A stretch of DNA of 64,000 bases from Sutcliffiella halmapala (GTDB taxonomy: Bacteria > Bacillota > Bacilli > Bacillales > Bacillaceae_I): the NCBI RefSeq assembly GCF_002019665.1, contig NZ_KV917375.1, forward strand, positions 3,142,702 to 3,206,701. Reading direction: 5' to 3'. Of this stretch, positions 1-9,105 are shown in pieces (the first letter of the stretch is position 1; each line of letters begins with the position of its first letter). The notes under the pieces were generated by a model that was given only the letters and a program-made list of their open reading frames with translations, did not search any database and was not told where the DNA came from. The position numbers and the translations under genes are program-made.

Positions 1-1223
1 CTCGTACCTAAATTTTCCTTACTCTCATAATGAATCTTACCTTTCATTTCATGTACAAGTCTATTCGTTATCATACTACCTAGACCTGTACCTTTTGATT
101 TCGTCGTATAATAAGGCAAACCAATTTTCTCTAATTGTTCAACAGTCATCCCTATCCCATTATCAACAAAAGAAATTTCTACAAATCCTTTTACATCTCC
201 ATCTCTCTTACTAATTTTAACGAATCCGCCATTCTCTTCTTCAATAGATTCTATCCCATTCTTGATAATGTTCATAAGTGCTTGTTTTAAGTGCTGATCG
301 TCACTATAAATAAAATGATCTCCTGCTAGTTCAAGCTCTAGTGTTACATTTCGATACGATCCAAAAGGACGTAATAGTTCTACTGAATCAATAAGCACTT
401 TATTAATATCAATATAATTTAAAGAAAAAGCTGTCGGCTTCGCTACAGTTAAATAGTTCGTAATAATCTTATTTGTTCGGTCTAGCTCATCTAAAATAAG
501 TGGGGCAAACTGCTTCAGTTTTTCATCCTTTGTATCGGCATTCATAAATTGAATAAATCCTCGAACAGTAGTAATTGGATTACGAATTTCATGGGCAAAT
601 GCAGCAGCCATCTGACCGATAGTAGATAATTTTTCAAGGTAAAGCGTTTCATCAAATTGCTGATTTGCAATAATTAAACGCTCTATCACTAGAATTAACG
701 AAATAAAAGTTACAGAAAACGCCAGGAAATAAATGAAATAAAAGCCTATATCTAAATAGGAAACAGTATTGTATAAAATAAAAATATAGCCCATGTAATA
801 AAAGGTTAGAATCAAAAGACCATATAAGCCTTTATTCACACTTTTTAAAAATACTGGGCGAAATGCCATTGCGACAATAAAAGCCAATATAGAAACAGCG
901 ATTCCCACATAAAAAAATTGGCCACCGATAAAAAAACGAACAATACAGACGATTATCGTGCTTAAAATCCCTGGATAGATGCCCCCGTAGAGAGTTACGA
1001 TTAAAATTGGAATCATTCGTAAATCAAAATGAGTATCTCCTAGGGTTTCAATCGGGTACAGCATACATAGTAAAGCAGCAAACGCACTGAAAAAGGCAAA
1101 TACTGTCTGCTGCTTAAAAGTTAATGGTTTTCTTTTACTAAAAGGAAAAAACATATTCAGATTAAATAACAAGGAAAATATTATCGTGATGTTAACTATT
1201 AAAGGCTTTATCAAATAAATCAT
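1..1223 (-). CDS. Membrane sensor histidine kinase, 3' end cut by window edge
   Basis: The gene runs off the left edge, so the last part of the ATPase domain is missing. The start is ATG at 1223, with GGAGG eleven bases upstream. About 200 N-terminal residues form several membrane segments of the 5TM-5TMR_LYT kind seen in LytS and KinB-like kinases. A short linker leads to a HisKA domain with the phospho-acceptor motif AHEIRNP, then a HATPase domain with an N box (NIIKNGIE) and G boxes (DNGIGM, GTGLG). It should autophosphorylate on the histidine in response to a membrane or ligand signal. No response regulator is adjacent within the window. A sporulation or phosphorelay kinase is plausible but not proven. 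Confidence 0.85.
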   Translation of the reverse strand, partial: MIYLIKPLIVNITIIFSLLFNLNMFFPFSKRKPLTFKQQTVFAFFSAFAALLCMLYPIETLGDTHFDLRMIPILIVTLYGGIYPGILSTIIVCIVRFFIGGQFFYVGIAVSILAFIVAMAFRPVFLKSVNKGLYGLLILTFYYMGYIFILYNTVSYLDIGFYFIYFLAFSVTFISLILVIERLIIANQQFDETLYLEKLSTIGQMAAAFAHEIRNPITTVRGFIQFMNADTKDEKLKQFAPLILDELDRTNKIITNYLTVAKPTAFSLNYIDINKVLIDSVELLRPFGSYRNVTLELELAGDHFIYSDDQHLKQALMNIIKNGIESIEEENGGFVKISKRDGDVKGFVEISFVDNGIGMTVEQLEKIGLPYYTTKSKGTGLGSMITNRLVHEMKGKIHYESKENLGT

Positions 1224-1562
1224 TACATAGGTTTCCTCCATTAATAAAACAAAAATCCATTCGTATAAAATACGTGTGTCCTATACTTCAGACAATTTTT
1301 TGTTATTCCTTATTTCTAACATTATTAAAGGAGTACCCCTTAATCATTAATCGCTTTTGCAATGTTAGTATAACTAATTTCTTCATACATAAGAAAAACT
1401 TACCTTCCCTATTATAGTTTCCACGATTTACAACTGTCTAGTTATAATTACAAAAAACTAGGAGAAATAATAAAAAGCCGATCCTATTAATCGGCATAAT
1501 CTCGAATTTCTCACACAAATATAATCTTATAATTTTAGTAAAATGAGAATTCGCTAAAGTAA
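1224..1562. other. Intergenic region between two minus-strand genes
   Basis: These 339 bases are AT-rich. They contain the kinase ribosome binding site and the terminator of the 1563-2819 gene at 1477-1495. I see no ORF with a ribosome binding site and no clear promoter. Confidence 0.6.
1477..1495 (-). terminator. Rho-independent terminator after the propeller gene
   Basis: Arms GCCGAT and ATCGGC are separated by seven bases. On the minus strand a run of T follows directly (TTTTTATTATTT). Confidence 0.75.
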
Positions 1563-2819
1563 TCAATCTTGCCTTAACTGAATAAGTTGGTTGTTTTCGC
1601 CACGTGCAAACACGTAGATTCGATTTTCTTCCCCCTTTATTGCCTCAGGTTCAGAAGTTAGTTTGCCATTTACCTCTTCCCATTCACTCCACTGTCTTCC
1701 ATCCCAATTCTTGTAAAGAAGTTCGAATTTTTTACCCCGTGCGAATACATCTAAGAGAACTTCTCCCCTCGAAACTACACTTGGGCTAGAAGTTAGAACA
1801 CCTCCAAGATCTCGCCACTCACTCCACCTCTTCCCATTCCAAGACTTATGGATTAATTGATGCCTTTCCCCGCGAGCAAACACATCGAGTCGATTTTGTC
1901 CCCATGCGACAGAACCCGGTGCAGAAGTTAAATGGCCACCAAGCCTATTCCAGGCACTCCATTTTTCTCCATCCCACTTCTTTTGATACAGGGCACGATC
2001 CTTTCCTCTAACAAACACATCTAAGCGATTAGGAGCCAATGAACTGACAGAAGGGGACGAAGATAATACTCCCCCAAGATTCTCCCATGCGTACCACTTC
2101 GATCCGTCCCACCATTTGTGAAGCAATTCTTGATTTTGTCCCCTTGCAAAAATGTCCATTCGATTCTTTCCCCATGAAACAGCAGCTGGTGAAGAGGAAA
2201 TAGCACCACCAAGTGACTCCCAATTACTCCACGTTCTACCATCCCAACATTTATGAATAAGCTGGCGTTCTCTACCACGTGCGAATACATCTATTCTGTT
2301 TTGATCCCATGAAGCCACACCTAATCCAGAAGTTAACTGTCCACCTAGATTACTCCAGCCACTCCATTCATTATTTGTGGAGAAATCCAGTTTTTCGAAG
2401 GTAATGTAGAATACTTCTTTACCTAACTTTTCCATTTTTTTACTTGGGATGTGATAAGCAGCAATTAAGTTCATTATCCACGCATTTTGTTGTTCAAAGA
2501 AATTCCATAACTGATTTACCCTTTGATTCGTTGAACCAGAAACATTTGATACATTCGATACAGCAAATAATACGAGTTGTTGTACAAGAAACCTTACAGT
2601 GACTCTGTTCATATTGAATTCTACTAATTTTTCATACACCTGATCTAAATCTGTTTGCATGCCCCTCCAAACCTTTTGAAAAGACGCATCAAGTTGCCCT
2701 AAATAATATGGATTATAAGAAGGTAAAGAGTAATAAAGCGGGTGTATTAATTGACGATAATTATAGCTTTGATTGGAAGGGGATGATCCATCCTTAGACA
2801 GAAATAAATTGTTAGACAT
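1563..2819 (-). CDS. DUF346/PLL-type six-repeat propeller protein
   Basis: 418 residues. Residues 1-145 are a helical region without a signal peptide. From about residue 150 to the end there are six repeats of about 45 residues. Each repeat reads roughly W-x-x-LGG-x-(L/I)-(T/S)-S, then NR-(I/L/M)-D-(V/I)-FARG, then L-x-x-K-x-WDG-x-x-W. This is the DUF346 repeat of bacterial PLL/AFL-like beta-propeller lectins, which often bind sugars. The repeats are well conserved, so they probably form a complete small propeller. The ribosome binding site AAGGAGGG precedes ATG. A carbohydrate-binding or spore/cell-surface role is a family-based guess. No neighbour gives more information. Confidence 0.75.
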   Translation of the reverse strand: MSNNLFLSKDGSSPSNQSYNYRQLIHPLYYSLPSYNPYYLGQLDASFQKVWRGMQTDLDQVYEKLVEFNMNRVTVRFLVQQLVLFAVSNVSNVSGSTNQRVNQLWNFFEQQNAWIMNLIAAYHIPSKKMEKLGKEVFYITFEKLDFSTNNEWSGWSNLGGQLTSGLGVASWDQNRIDVFARGRERQLIHKCWDGRTWSNWESLGGAISSSPAAVSWGKNRMDIFARGQNQELLHKWWDGSKWYAWENLGGVLSSSPSVSSLAPNRLDVFVRGKDRALYQKKWDGEKWSAWNRLGGHLTSAPGSVAWGQNRLDVFARGERHQLIHKSWNGKRWSEWRDLGGVLTSSPSVVSRGEVLLDVFARGKKFELLYKNWDGRQWSEWEEVNGKLTSEPEAIKGEENRIYVFARGENNQLIQLRQD

Positions 2820-2941
2820 TTAATTTGCCCTCCTTGTAAAACCAACTTCCATACTAGACTATGTTCTTAGTAATTAAAATATCATGACAAGATAAGTGGA
2901 ATGTTTATACTTTTACAAAAAGCTGTTCCCCTATAAATAAA

Positions 2942-2977
2942 AAGAGCACTTGTACATTTTAGTATACAAGTGCTCTT
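2942..2977 (-). terminator. Terminator after the purine permease gene
   Basis: A 13-bp stem (AAGAGCACTTGTA with its complement) has a ten-base loop. T-rich tracts on both sides mean it could work in both directions; on the minus strand it follows the 2985-4283 gene. Confidence 0.85.
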
Positions 2978-2984
2978 ATTTTTA

Positions 2985-4283
2985 TTAATGCATCGGGAAG
3001 TAAATCATTTGAATTAAAAAGATAACCGCAAAAACATAAATGAGCGGGTGTACTTCTTTCCACTTTCCAGTTACTACTTTCATAATAGGGTAAGTGATAA
3101 ACCCTACAGCAATACCTGTTGCGATACTAGATGTTAATGGCATTGTTAGGATAATTGCAAACGCTGGGAATGCATCATCAAAATTTCGCCATTGAATTTT
3201 CGCCAGGCCTTCCATCATAAAACAGCCTACAATAATAAGGATTGGTGCGGTAATTGCAGGTAGCAAAGCAATCGCTGCAATCGCTGGAGATAAAAACATC
3301 GATACTAAAAACAACGCCGCAACCACTACAGACGTTAGACCAGTACGCCCACCTGCTGCAACCCCTGCTGATGATTCAATGTATGCACAAGAAGGACTTG
3401 TACCAAATGCAGCACCTGCAGTAGTAGCAAATGCATCTGAAAGTGTCGCCGGTTTAGTCCGCTCGAGCTTTCCTTCTTTCATAAATCCACCTTGCTCAGA
3501 TACCCCCACAAGTGTCCCTGTTGAATCAAAGATTGTCACTAAAATAAATGCGAAAACAACTGTATATAATCCATTCGAAAACACACCACTAACCGCTTCT
3601 GTAATGTTTATTAGAGTTGGTGCTGGCGGCATTGATATAAATCCATCAAACTGTAATAATCCTAAAAAGAATCCAGCAATCGCAGTAGCGATCATACCAA
3701 GAAATAATGCGCCGGTCACCCTCTTGGCCATTAAAATCAAGGTAAGCAATAAACCACCAATTGCTAGTGCTGTTACTGGTTCTGTCAGATTCCCCAAAGT
3801 GATCATGGTCTCATCGTTTGGTTGTACAATGCCTGCCATTTTCAAACCAAGAAAAGCAATAAATAGCCCAATACCAGCTGTAATCCCAAATTTTAACGGA
3901 GCAGGAATAGCTTCGATAAGGACTTTACGTAAATTGGTTAAACTCAATACAATAATAACAAGACCAGCTAAAAACACTGTGCCAAGTACCGCTTGATACG
4001 TTAAGCCCTGACTTGCTACCACCGTCGTAAAATAAGCGTTCAGTCCCATTCCAGGAGCAACAGCAATAGGGTATTTCGCAAACAATCCCATAGTTAATGT
4101 TCCAATGACAGCAGCTATAATAGTTGCCATAAATACTTGATTAAAAGGTATTCCTGCTGCGGAAAGAATCGCAGGATTGACAATTATGATATATACCATT
4201 GTTAAGAAGGTTGTAAAACCTGCTAACACTTCCGTCTTCATTGTTGTTCCAAATTGTTTAAGCTTAAAATAATTCTCAATCAC
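2985..4283 (-). CDS. pbuG: Hypoxanthine/guanine permease, NCS2 AzgA family (PbuG/PbuO-like)
   Basis: A 432-residue membrane protein with about 12-14 hydrophobic segments. It carries AzgA-family signatures, including the N-terminal FKLKQFGTTMKTEVLAGFTT region, APGMGLNAYF near residue 75 and a central FDSTGTLVGV motif. It should import hypoxanthine, guanine or related bases by proton symport. I chose GTG at 4283 because GGGGGA lies seven bases upstream; a TTG at 4298 would leave no ribosome binding site. It is a single-gene unit with its own promoter, a PurR-like dyad and a terminator. It could be pbuO rather than pbuG, which cannot be decided here. Confidence 0.88.
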   Translation of the reverse strand: MIENYFKLKQFGTTMKTEVLAGFTTFLTMVYIIIVNPAILSAAGIPFNQVFMATIIAAVIGTLTMGLFAKYPIAVAPGMGLNAYFTTVVASQGLTYQAVLGTVFLAGLVIIVLSLTNLRKVLIEAIPAPLKFGITAGIGLFIAFLGLKMAGIVQPNDETMITLGNLTEPVTALAIGGLLLTLILMAKRVTGALFLGMIATAIAGFFLGLLQFDGFISMPPAPTLINITEAVSGVFSNGLYTVVFAFILVTIFDSTGTLVGVSEQGGFMKEGKLERTKPATLSDAFATTAGAAFGTSPSCAYIESSAGVAAGGRTGLTSVVVAALFLVSMFLSPAIAAIALLPAITAPILIIVGCFMMEGLAKIQWRNFDDAFPAFAIILTMPLTSSIATGIAVGFITYPIMKVVTGKWKEVHPLIYVFAVIFLIQMIYFPMH

Positions 4284-4300
4284 TATAAAATCCCCCAAAA

Positions 4301-4339
4301 AACGAATATAAAATTTAAACCTTTATAATAATATTCGTT
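4301..4339 (-). promoter_or_regulatory. PurR-box-like inverted repeat
   Basis: The arms AACGAATAT (4301-4309) and ATATTCGTT (4331-4339) are a perfect 9-bp dyad. Paired CGAA/TTCG cores at this spacing resemble the two PurBoxes bound by Bacillus PurR. One arm overlaps the -10 region, so binding would block transcription. The match to the full PurBox consensus is partial. Confidence 0.5.
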
Positions 4340-4356
4340 CTTCATGTAAAATACAA
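4328..4356 (-). promoter_or_regulatory. Sigma-A promoter of pbuG
   Basis: On the minus strand, -35 TTGTAT and -10 TATTAT are 17 bp apart, about 40 bases before the GTG start. Confidence 0.6.
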
Positions 4357-4724
4357 GTTTATTTTTAAATAAATCAACAGAATACCACTATTTTCACGAA
4401 TCATTTTTCTTAGAACCAACCTCCCTGCCCACTCATTCATTTATTACCTTTCAACTAGAAAATACATTTTACTTTGTTTTCATCTATCTTCTTCTGGGTA
4501 TACAAAAATTAAATAACTAAATCGCAAATAAACAATCCATTGCCACTCTTTTACAAAGATACCACTATTTTTTCTGATATATCTAAATTTTCTAAAAATA
4601 ACACTTCACAAACTAGAGAAAATATCAGATAATAGGAAAAAGGATGAGGGAAATTATATTCACCACATCCTTTCATGATTTACCCGTTAAACGAAACTAA
4701 AATTGCTTACAGGGGGTAGAAATT

Positions 4725-4961
4725 ATGAATAAACATTTTGCTTTTCAACCTGAACAGTCTGTAACTAATATCCAAAGTTTAGATATGACGAAAGAGGAAA
4801 AAATGGCACAAGTCATTGTAGACGCCTCTGTACTTCAATATCATAAAAAGCGGTTAATGAACGAAATAGATCGAGCATTAACTTCAGGTAATAAGGATAA
4901 GTTTCATCATCTATCTACACAATATAATCAATTGTTAGAGCAATTCGCTCACGTTCATTAA
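4725..4961 (+). CDS. IDEAL-domain small protein
   Basis: 78 residues. The C-terminal half is the IDEAL domain (about residues 30-70): a helical stretch with the pattern R-L-M-N-E-I-D-x-A-L, followed by a GNKDKFHHL turn and a second helix. The family occurs in many small Bacillus proteins and at the ends of some regulators, with no firm biochemical role. GGGGG lies seven bases before ATG. A terminator follows at once. It is transcribed alone, divergent from pbuG. Confidence 0.8.
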   Translation: MNKHFAFQPEQSVTNIQSLDMTKEEKMAQVIVDASVLQYHKKRLMNEIDRALTSGNKDKFHHLSTQYNQLLEQFAHVH

Positions 4962-4964
4962 AAA

Positions 4965-4989
4965 AGAAGCGGAATAATATTCCGCTTCT
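4965..4989. terminator. Bidirectional terminator
   Basis: An 11-12-bp stem of AGAAGCGGAAT with its complement has flanking A and T runs. It sits between the converging 4725-4961 and 4999-5205 genes. Confidence 0.75.
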
Positions 4990-4998
4990 ACTTGATTA

Positions 4999-5205
4999 TT
5001 AGGACGACTCATCGGTTTGTTCTTTTTCTCTCTCTTTTCGGCAGCATGAGCATTTTTTCTCTTGGCCATTTTTCTCTTGCTTGTACAAATAGGCCAAAAC
5101 CCCAATAATCATGAAAGAAAAGACCCCTGATGAAGACTCTTGAATAAACAGCTCTTGGGCATACACCTCAAAAACCCTTAACCAAATCTCAAACACAATT
5201 TCCAT
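4999..5205 (-). CDS. Small single-pass membrane protein with Cys cluster
   Basis: 68 residues. I start at ATG 5205, which has AAAGGGG at good spacing; an upstream ATG at 5244 lacks one. There is an acidic amphipathic N-terminus, one membrane segment (about residues 32-46, GVFSFMIIGVLAYLY), then a charged tail with the motif CSCC. I do not recognise the family. The Cys cluster may bind metal. It is monocistronic. Confidence 0.55.
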   Translation of the reverse strand: MEIVFEIWLRVFEVYAQELFIQESSSGVFSFMIIGVLAYLYKQEKNGQEKKCSCCRKEREKEQTDESS

Positions 5206-5497
5206 TACACTATCCCCTTTCAGACGGAATCCGACAGACACCATATCCCAGTAGAACTAAGATGAAAGGAGTTACTTTTTGTGTGGCAATGGAGGCAACA
5301 ATCACTTTTGTGTGAATATTCTGTGTTTAATTATATCTTACCGCACATGTTATTTTTTTCCTATCCTACTTGATGCATATTTTTGTAGGACTTCTCTCGT
5401 AAACATGTATACATTTCAAGGTGGCAACACCATTACTAGGTACCTTGCAACACCACTACATACCTATTACACCGAATAACGATAAAATCCCCATCAT

Positions 5498-5950
5498 TTA
5501 TTTTACAGTCACTGTTCCACGATAGATAAAGAAAAGAGCAATTACCATCAGCATAATTCCAATAACTCGCTGACTATTCAAAGCAATTTTTGCGGTTCCA
5601 AATAAGCCAAAATGGTCAATCAAGATACTGACAATCATCTGCCCCACTATTAGTGAAATAATCGTCAACGCCACACCAATTTTCGGAATCGCTATGATTA
5701 CAAAAGTAACAAAACAAGCCCCAAGGAATCCCCCAACCAATTGCCACTTCGGTACACTTGGAAGCTGAAGTAGATTTCCTTTCCCAAAAAAAGCAGTTAA
5801 CAATAACAAAAACACCGTCCCAATAAAAAAAGATACGAATGAAGCTTCTAAACTACCTATCCTTTTTCCAAGCTGACTGTTAATTGGCGCTTGAATCCCA
5901 CCAAGAATACCTCCCAAAAACGCAATTAGTACAAACCAGATTTTTATCAT
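5498..5950 (-). CDS. YdcZ-type (DUF606) DMT family transporter
   Basis: 150 residues with five hydrophobic segments, the usual length of YdcZ half-transporters of the drug/metabolite superfamily. N-terminal motif GGILGGIQAPINSQLGKRIGS is typical. Such proteins usually act as homo- or heterodimers of unknown substrate. The ribosome binding site GAGAGGAG precedes ATG. It is divergent from patA, with a 151-bp shared promoter region. Confidence 0.8.
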   Translation of the reverse strand: MIKIWFVLIAFLGGILGGIQAPINSQLGKRIGSLEASFVSFFIGTVFLLLLTAFFGKGNLLQLPSVPKWQLVGGFLGACFVTFVIIAIPKIGVALTIISLIVGQMIVSILIDHFGLFGTAKIALNSQRVIGIMLMVIALFFIYRGTVTVK

Positions 5951-6101
5951 TTACATACTCCTCTCAAACACAACAACTGCTGTTACATATACTACATTTA
6001 TCTGAATATTCCTTTGGACAGGACAAAAAAACTCGCTTATACTAGTTAAAAATGCGATTTGATAGCTTTACTATTATATAAACAACGAAAAGGAGTCATT
6101 T

Positions 6102-7256
6102 ATGGAACATTTAATCAACCAACACGTTCGCGGAATTGAAATTTCAGGAATACGTAAATTTTTCAATCTCGTTGCTCAATATGAAGACGTTATTTCCCTA
6201 ACAATTGGACAGCCAGATTTCCCAACACCTACGCATGTAAAGACTGCTGGAATTCAAGCCATTCAAGATAATCAAACAAGCTATACCCACAATGCTGGAA
6301 TACCTGAATTACGAAAGGCCGCTGCCTCCTTTGTAGAAAAGAAATATGGTCTGAACTATAACCCAGACTCAGAGATCATCGTTTCCACCGGAGCAAGTCA
6401 AGGTATTGATATAACTTTTCGAACCATTTTAGAGCCAGGTACAGAAGTGATTCTACCAGGACCAGTTTATCCAGGTTATGAACCTATTATAAAATTATGT
6501 GGGGCTACTCCTGTCTATGTCGATACAAGAGAAACAGATTTTTTACTTAATGCAGAATTACTAGAAAAACACATTACAGAAAAAACCCGCTGTATTGTTC
6601 TGCCATACCCTTCTAACCCGACAGGCGCAACATTATCAAAAGATGAATTACATAAAGTTGCTACTCTATTAGAAGATAAAAATATATTTGTTATGTCAGA
6701 TGAAATTTATAGTGAATTGGTTTTTAACGGCGAACATTCTTCTATCGCTACATTACCAGGCATGAAGAAAAAAACAATAGTCATCAACGGTGTCTCTAAA
6801 TCACACTCAATGACAGGCTGGAGAATCGGATTGGTTTTCGGACCAGAGTATCTCATGAAGCAAATGTTAAAAGTCCATCAATATAACGTTTCCTGTGCAA
6901 CGTCCATCTCGCAATACGCAGCCCTCGAAGCATTGACTATCGGGAGCAATGATGCAGAACCAATGAAAGTGCAGTACCAAGAAAGAATGGAATACGTGTA
7001 TGAACGATTAGTCAAATTGGGATTAGAAGTAGTGAAGCCAAATGGAGCTTTCTATCTATTCCCCTCCATTAAAAAATACAATCTTTCATCGTTCGACTTT
7101 GCTTTGAAAATGGTGGAAGAAGCCGGTGTCGCTGTTGTTCCGGGGAGTGCTTTTTCTCCACTCGGTGAAGGATATGTAAGGATTTCTTACGCATATACGA
7201 TGGAAACCTTAGAGCTAGCGATGGATCGGATGGAGGCGTTTTTAGAGACGATATAG
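6102..7256 (+). CDS. patA: PatA aminotransferase (N-acetyl-LL-diaminopimelate type)
   Basis: 384 residues, class-I PLP aminotransferase, very like Bacillus PatA along its length. Visible features are the N-terminal EISGIRKF, IGQPDFPTP, YPSNPTGATLS, and the PLP lysine K233 in SKSHSMTGWRIG. The expected reaction is transamination of N-acetyl-2-amino-6-oxopimelate with glutamate, in the acetyl branch of lysine and peptidoglycan diaminopimelate synthesis. AAAGGAG precedes ATG. It has its own terminator at 7271-7297. A broader aminotransferase role cannot be excluded. Confidence 0.9.
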   Translation: MEHLINQHVRGIEISGIRKFFNLVAQYEDVISLTIGQPDFPTPTHVKTAGIQAIQDNQTSYTHNAGIPELRKAAASFVEKKYGLNYNPDSEIIVSTGASQGIDITFRTILEPGTEVILPGPVYPGYEPIIKLCGATPVYVDTRETDFLLNAELLEKHITEKTRCIVLPYPSNPTGATLSKDELHKVATLLEDKNIFVMSDEIYSELVFNGEHSSIATLPGMKKKTIVINGVSKSHSMTGWRIGLVFGPEYLMKQMLKVHQYNVSCATSISQYAALEALTIGSNDAEPMKVQYQERMEYVYERLVKLGLEVVKPNGAFYLFPSIKKYNLSSFDFALKMVEEAGVAVVPGSAFSPLGEGYVRISYAYTMETLELAMDRMEAFLETI

Positions 7257-7270
7257 TTTTTTTGTGAGGT

Positions 7271-7297
7271 ACCAAGCTCTATTGATGGGGGCTTGGT
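7271..7297 (+). terminator. patA terminator
   Basis: Arms ACCAAGC and GCTTGGT are followed by a run of eight T, 15 bases after the patA stop. Confidence 0.85.
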
Positions 7298-7311
7298 GTT
7301 TTTTTTAATTG

Positions 7312-7914
7312 GAGGGAACGATTGCAATTTGATCGTTCCCTCTATTTCGTGGTTTTCGGTTTTGAGGGCACGATCAGGCTTTGATCGTTACCCCTATTTC
7401 GCGTTTTTCGGTTTTGAGGGCACGATCAGGCTTTGATCGTTACCTCTATTTCGTGGTTTTCGGTTTTGAGGGCACGATCAGGCTACGATCGTTCCCTCTA
7501 TTTCGTGGTTTTCGGTTTTGAGGGCACGATCACGCTACGATCGTTCCCTCTATTTCGTGGTTTTCGGTTTTGAGGGAACGATCAGGCTTTGATCGTTCCC
7601 TCTATTTCAAGTTTTCCGGTTTTGAGGGCACGATCACGCTCTCATCGTTCCCTCTATTTCGTGGTTTTCGGTTTTGAGGGCACGATTACGCTACGATCGT
7701 TCCCTCTATTTCGGGTTTGTCAGTTTTGAGGGCACGATCACGCTCTCATCGTTCCCTCTATTTCGTGGTTTTCGGTTTTGAGGGCACGATCACGCTACGA
7801 TCGTTCCCTCTATTTCGTGTTTGCCAGTTTTGAGGGCACGATCACGCTCCGATCGTTCCCTCTATTTCAAGTTTTCCGGTTTTGAGGGCACGATCACGCT
7901 CTGATTGTTCCCTC
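7312..7914. repeat. Tandem array of 12 palindromic 52-bp units
   Basis: Twelve units begin at 7312 and recur every 52 bp without any indel (7364, 7416, 7468, 7520, 7572, 7624, 7676, 7728, 7780, 7832, 7884). Each has a 31-bp hairpin (GAGGG, one variable base, ACGATC; about seven-base loop; then GATCGT, T, CCCTC) and a 21-bp spacer like TATTTCGTGG...TTTT. Some units pair perfectly (units 1 and 6, where the variable base is A); others keep pairing through G-T wobble. There are 19 GATC sites. The unit is not a multiple of three, so it is not coding. Spacers are conserved, so this is not a CRISPR array. It lies 3' of the NERD gene at 8067-8975. Confidence 0.97.
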
Positions 7915-8066
7915 TATTTCGTGTTTTCTTCCATTTAATCGGTAATCACACTTGATTAAGTATCTAATACTTATTTCTCTCATTCTTATACATTAAATCA
8001 TTTTCCGATAACAATACTGACAAGCTTGAATTTGATTTTGGTAATAAAAATCCAGTAAAATGGAAT

Positions 8067-8975
8067 TTAATCTTTTTCCACATAGTAAGAAGAAGTACCA
8101 GATTCTATTAATTTATAGTTACTTATTAGAATTTTACGTATTGATTTGTTACTTACTATTCCGTTACACCACTCATAAATTTTCCGAGTAATTATTTTAC
8201 TATCCGGAAACAATTGCGTAAATTCTCTCACACTACGCAATACTGCAATTTGATAATCCTCCTTATTACCACAACCTTCACACATTAGATTTGTTCTAAT
8301 CATGGCACTATAAAACCCCCTACAATTAAGACATATAACTCCTTTTTTCAATTTATCATACTCGTATTTCGGCAACCGACTATATGGAGACTCAGATAAA
8401 TGTAAAGACAATAATTGCTCTGCCAACTCCCTAGACTCTTCATTTAATTCAGCTGATTTTTTTCGAAGCTTTGTACTAAAGCGATTTAATTGATTTGGGA
8501 AAATAATGGGTTGATTTAGAGGTGCCTGAAATAGTTGAAATTCGGGGTTTACGAAGATAACGTAGGATTCAATCGTAATATTAAACCCAAGGCTCTGTAG
8601 CAATTGTCGGAACAAAGATGCATTTCGTTTCAATTGAAGTAATGGATTCTTAATTTCTGTCTTTGATAAGGAGTACCACCTATCACCACTGATAAAAAAA
8701 TCACCTTCATAGTTCTTTACTTCGAAAAAATAAACCGTGTTTGAAGAAATTACTAAGGAATCAATTTGAAAGAGCGTATTGTTAATTTCGAATAATAGAT
8801 CATTTAAAACAATATAGTCATCTGATAAATTTTCCAACCACTGATCAAATTTCAGCTCCCCTTTAAATCCTTTTTCAAGGTTACCATAGTAAGTTTTCTC
8901 CTTTTCCCCTAAACTCATCCGAGCATTTAATGATCTCATAATTGTTAATTCGGATGATTCCAAACGATCCTTCAT
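8067..8975 (-). CDS. NERD-domain nuclease-like protein with zinc ribbon and winged-helix-like tail
   Basis: 302 residues. I start at ATG 8975 (AAAGGAG eight bases upstream) rather than the ATG two codons earlier. Residues about 33-160 are a NERD domain with the PD-(D/E)xK pattern: GFKGE, then FQIDSLVI and YFFEVKN, so the D, E and K are all present. Residues about 210-235 hold a zinc ribbon (KKGVICLNC, later CEGCG). The C-terminal 60 residues look like a small helix-turn-helix ending in IRKILISNYKLIESG. This suggests DNA binding plus nuclease chemistry. It is a distant paralogue of the 38433-39422 product, with the same domain order. It is monocistronic with a tandem array just downstream. Confidence 0.82.
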   Translation of the reverse strand: MKDRLESSELTIMRSLNARMSLGEKEKTYYGNLEKGFKGELKFDQWLENLSDDYIVLNDLLFEINNTLFQIDSLVISSNTVYFFEVKNYEGDFFISGDRWYSLSKTEIKNPLLQLKRNASLFRQLLQSLGFNITIESYVIFVNPEFQLFQAPLNQPIIFPNQLNRFSTKLRKKSAELNEESRELAEQLLSLHLSESPYSRLPKYEYDKLKKGVICLNCRGFYSAMIRTNLMCEGCGNKEDYQIAVLRSVREFTQLFPDSKIITRKIYEWCNGIVSNKSIRKILISNYKLIESGTSSYYVEKD

Positions 8976-9105
8976 CAGCATCTCTCCTTTCTATTTCCAC
9001 TTTTATCATATAACTTTCAGATAATTATAACAACTCTTCCGAGAATGAAATTTTGATATTTTCTCCCTACCTCTTTACACATAAATTCAAATAAAAATCA
9101 AAAAA

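Larger units (their letters stand above)
4284..4724. other. Divergent intergenic region between pbuG and the IDEAL gene
   Basis: It holds the pbuG promoter and dyad at 4301-4356. A stem-loop at about 4638-4676 (AAAGGATG with CATCCTTT) lies in the probable leader of the 4725 gene. I see no purine-riboswitch core and no gene. Confidence 0.55.

Noticed and set aside
3379-3996. Long plus-strand ORF within pbuG
   Set aside because: Antisense shadow of a membrane-protein gene with clear homology on the other strand.
5406-5460. T-box core (GGTGGCAACACC)
   Set aside because: The surrounding leader lacks stem I, specifier and terminator; chance similarity.
5279-5479. 66-codon plus-strand ORF
   Set aside because: No ribosome binding site, odd composition and no recognisable motif; treated as non-coding.
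7312-7914. CRISPR array
   Set aside because: The 21-bp spacers are conserved between units rather than unique, no cas gene is present, and the unit is a single 52-bp tandem repeat with an internal hairpin.
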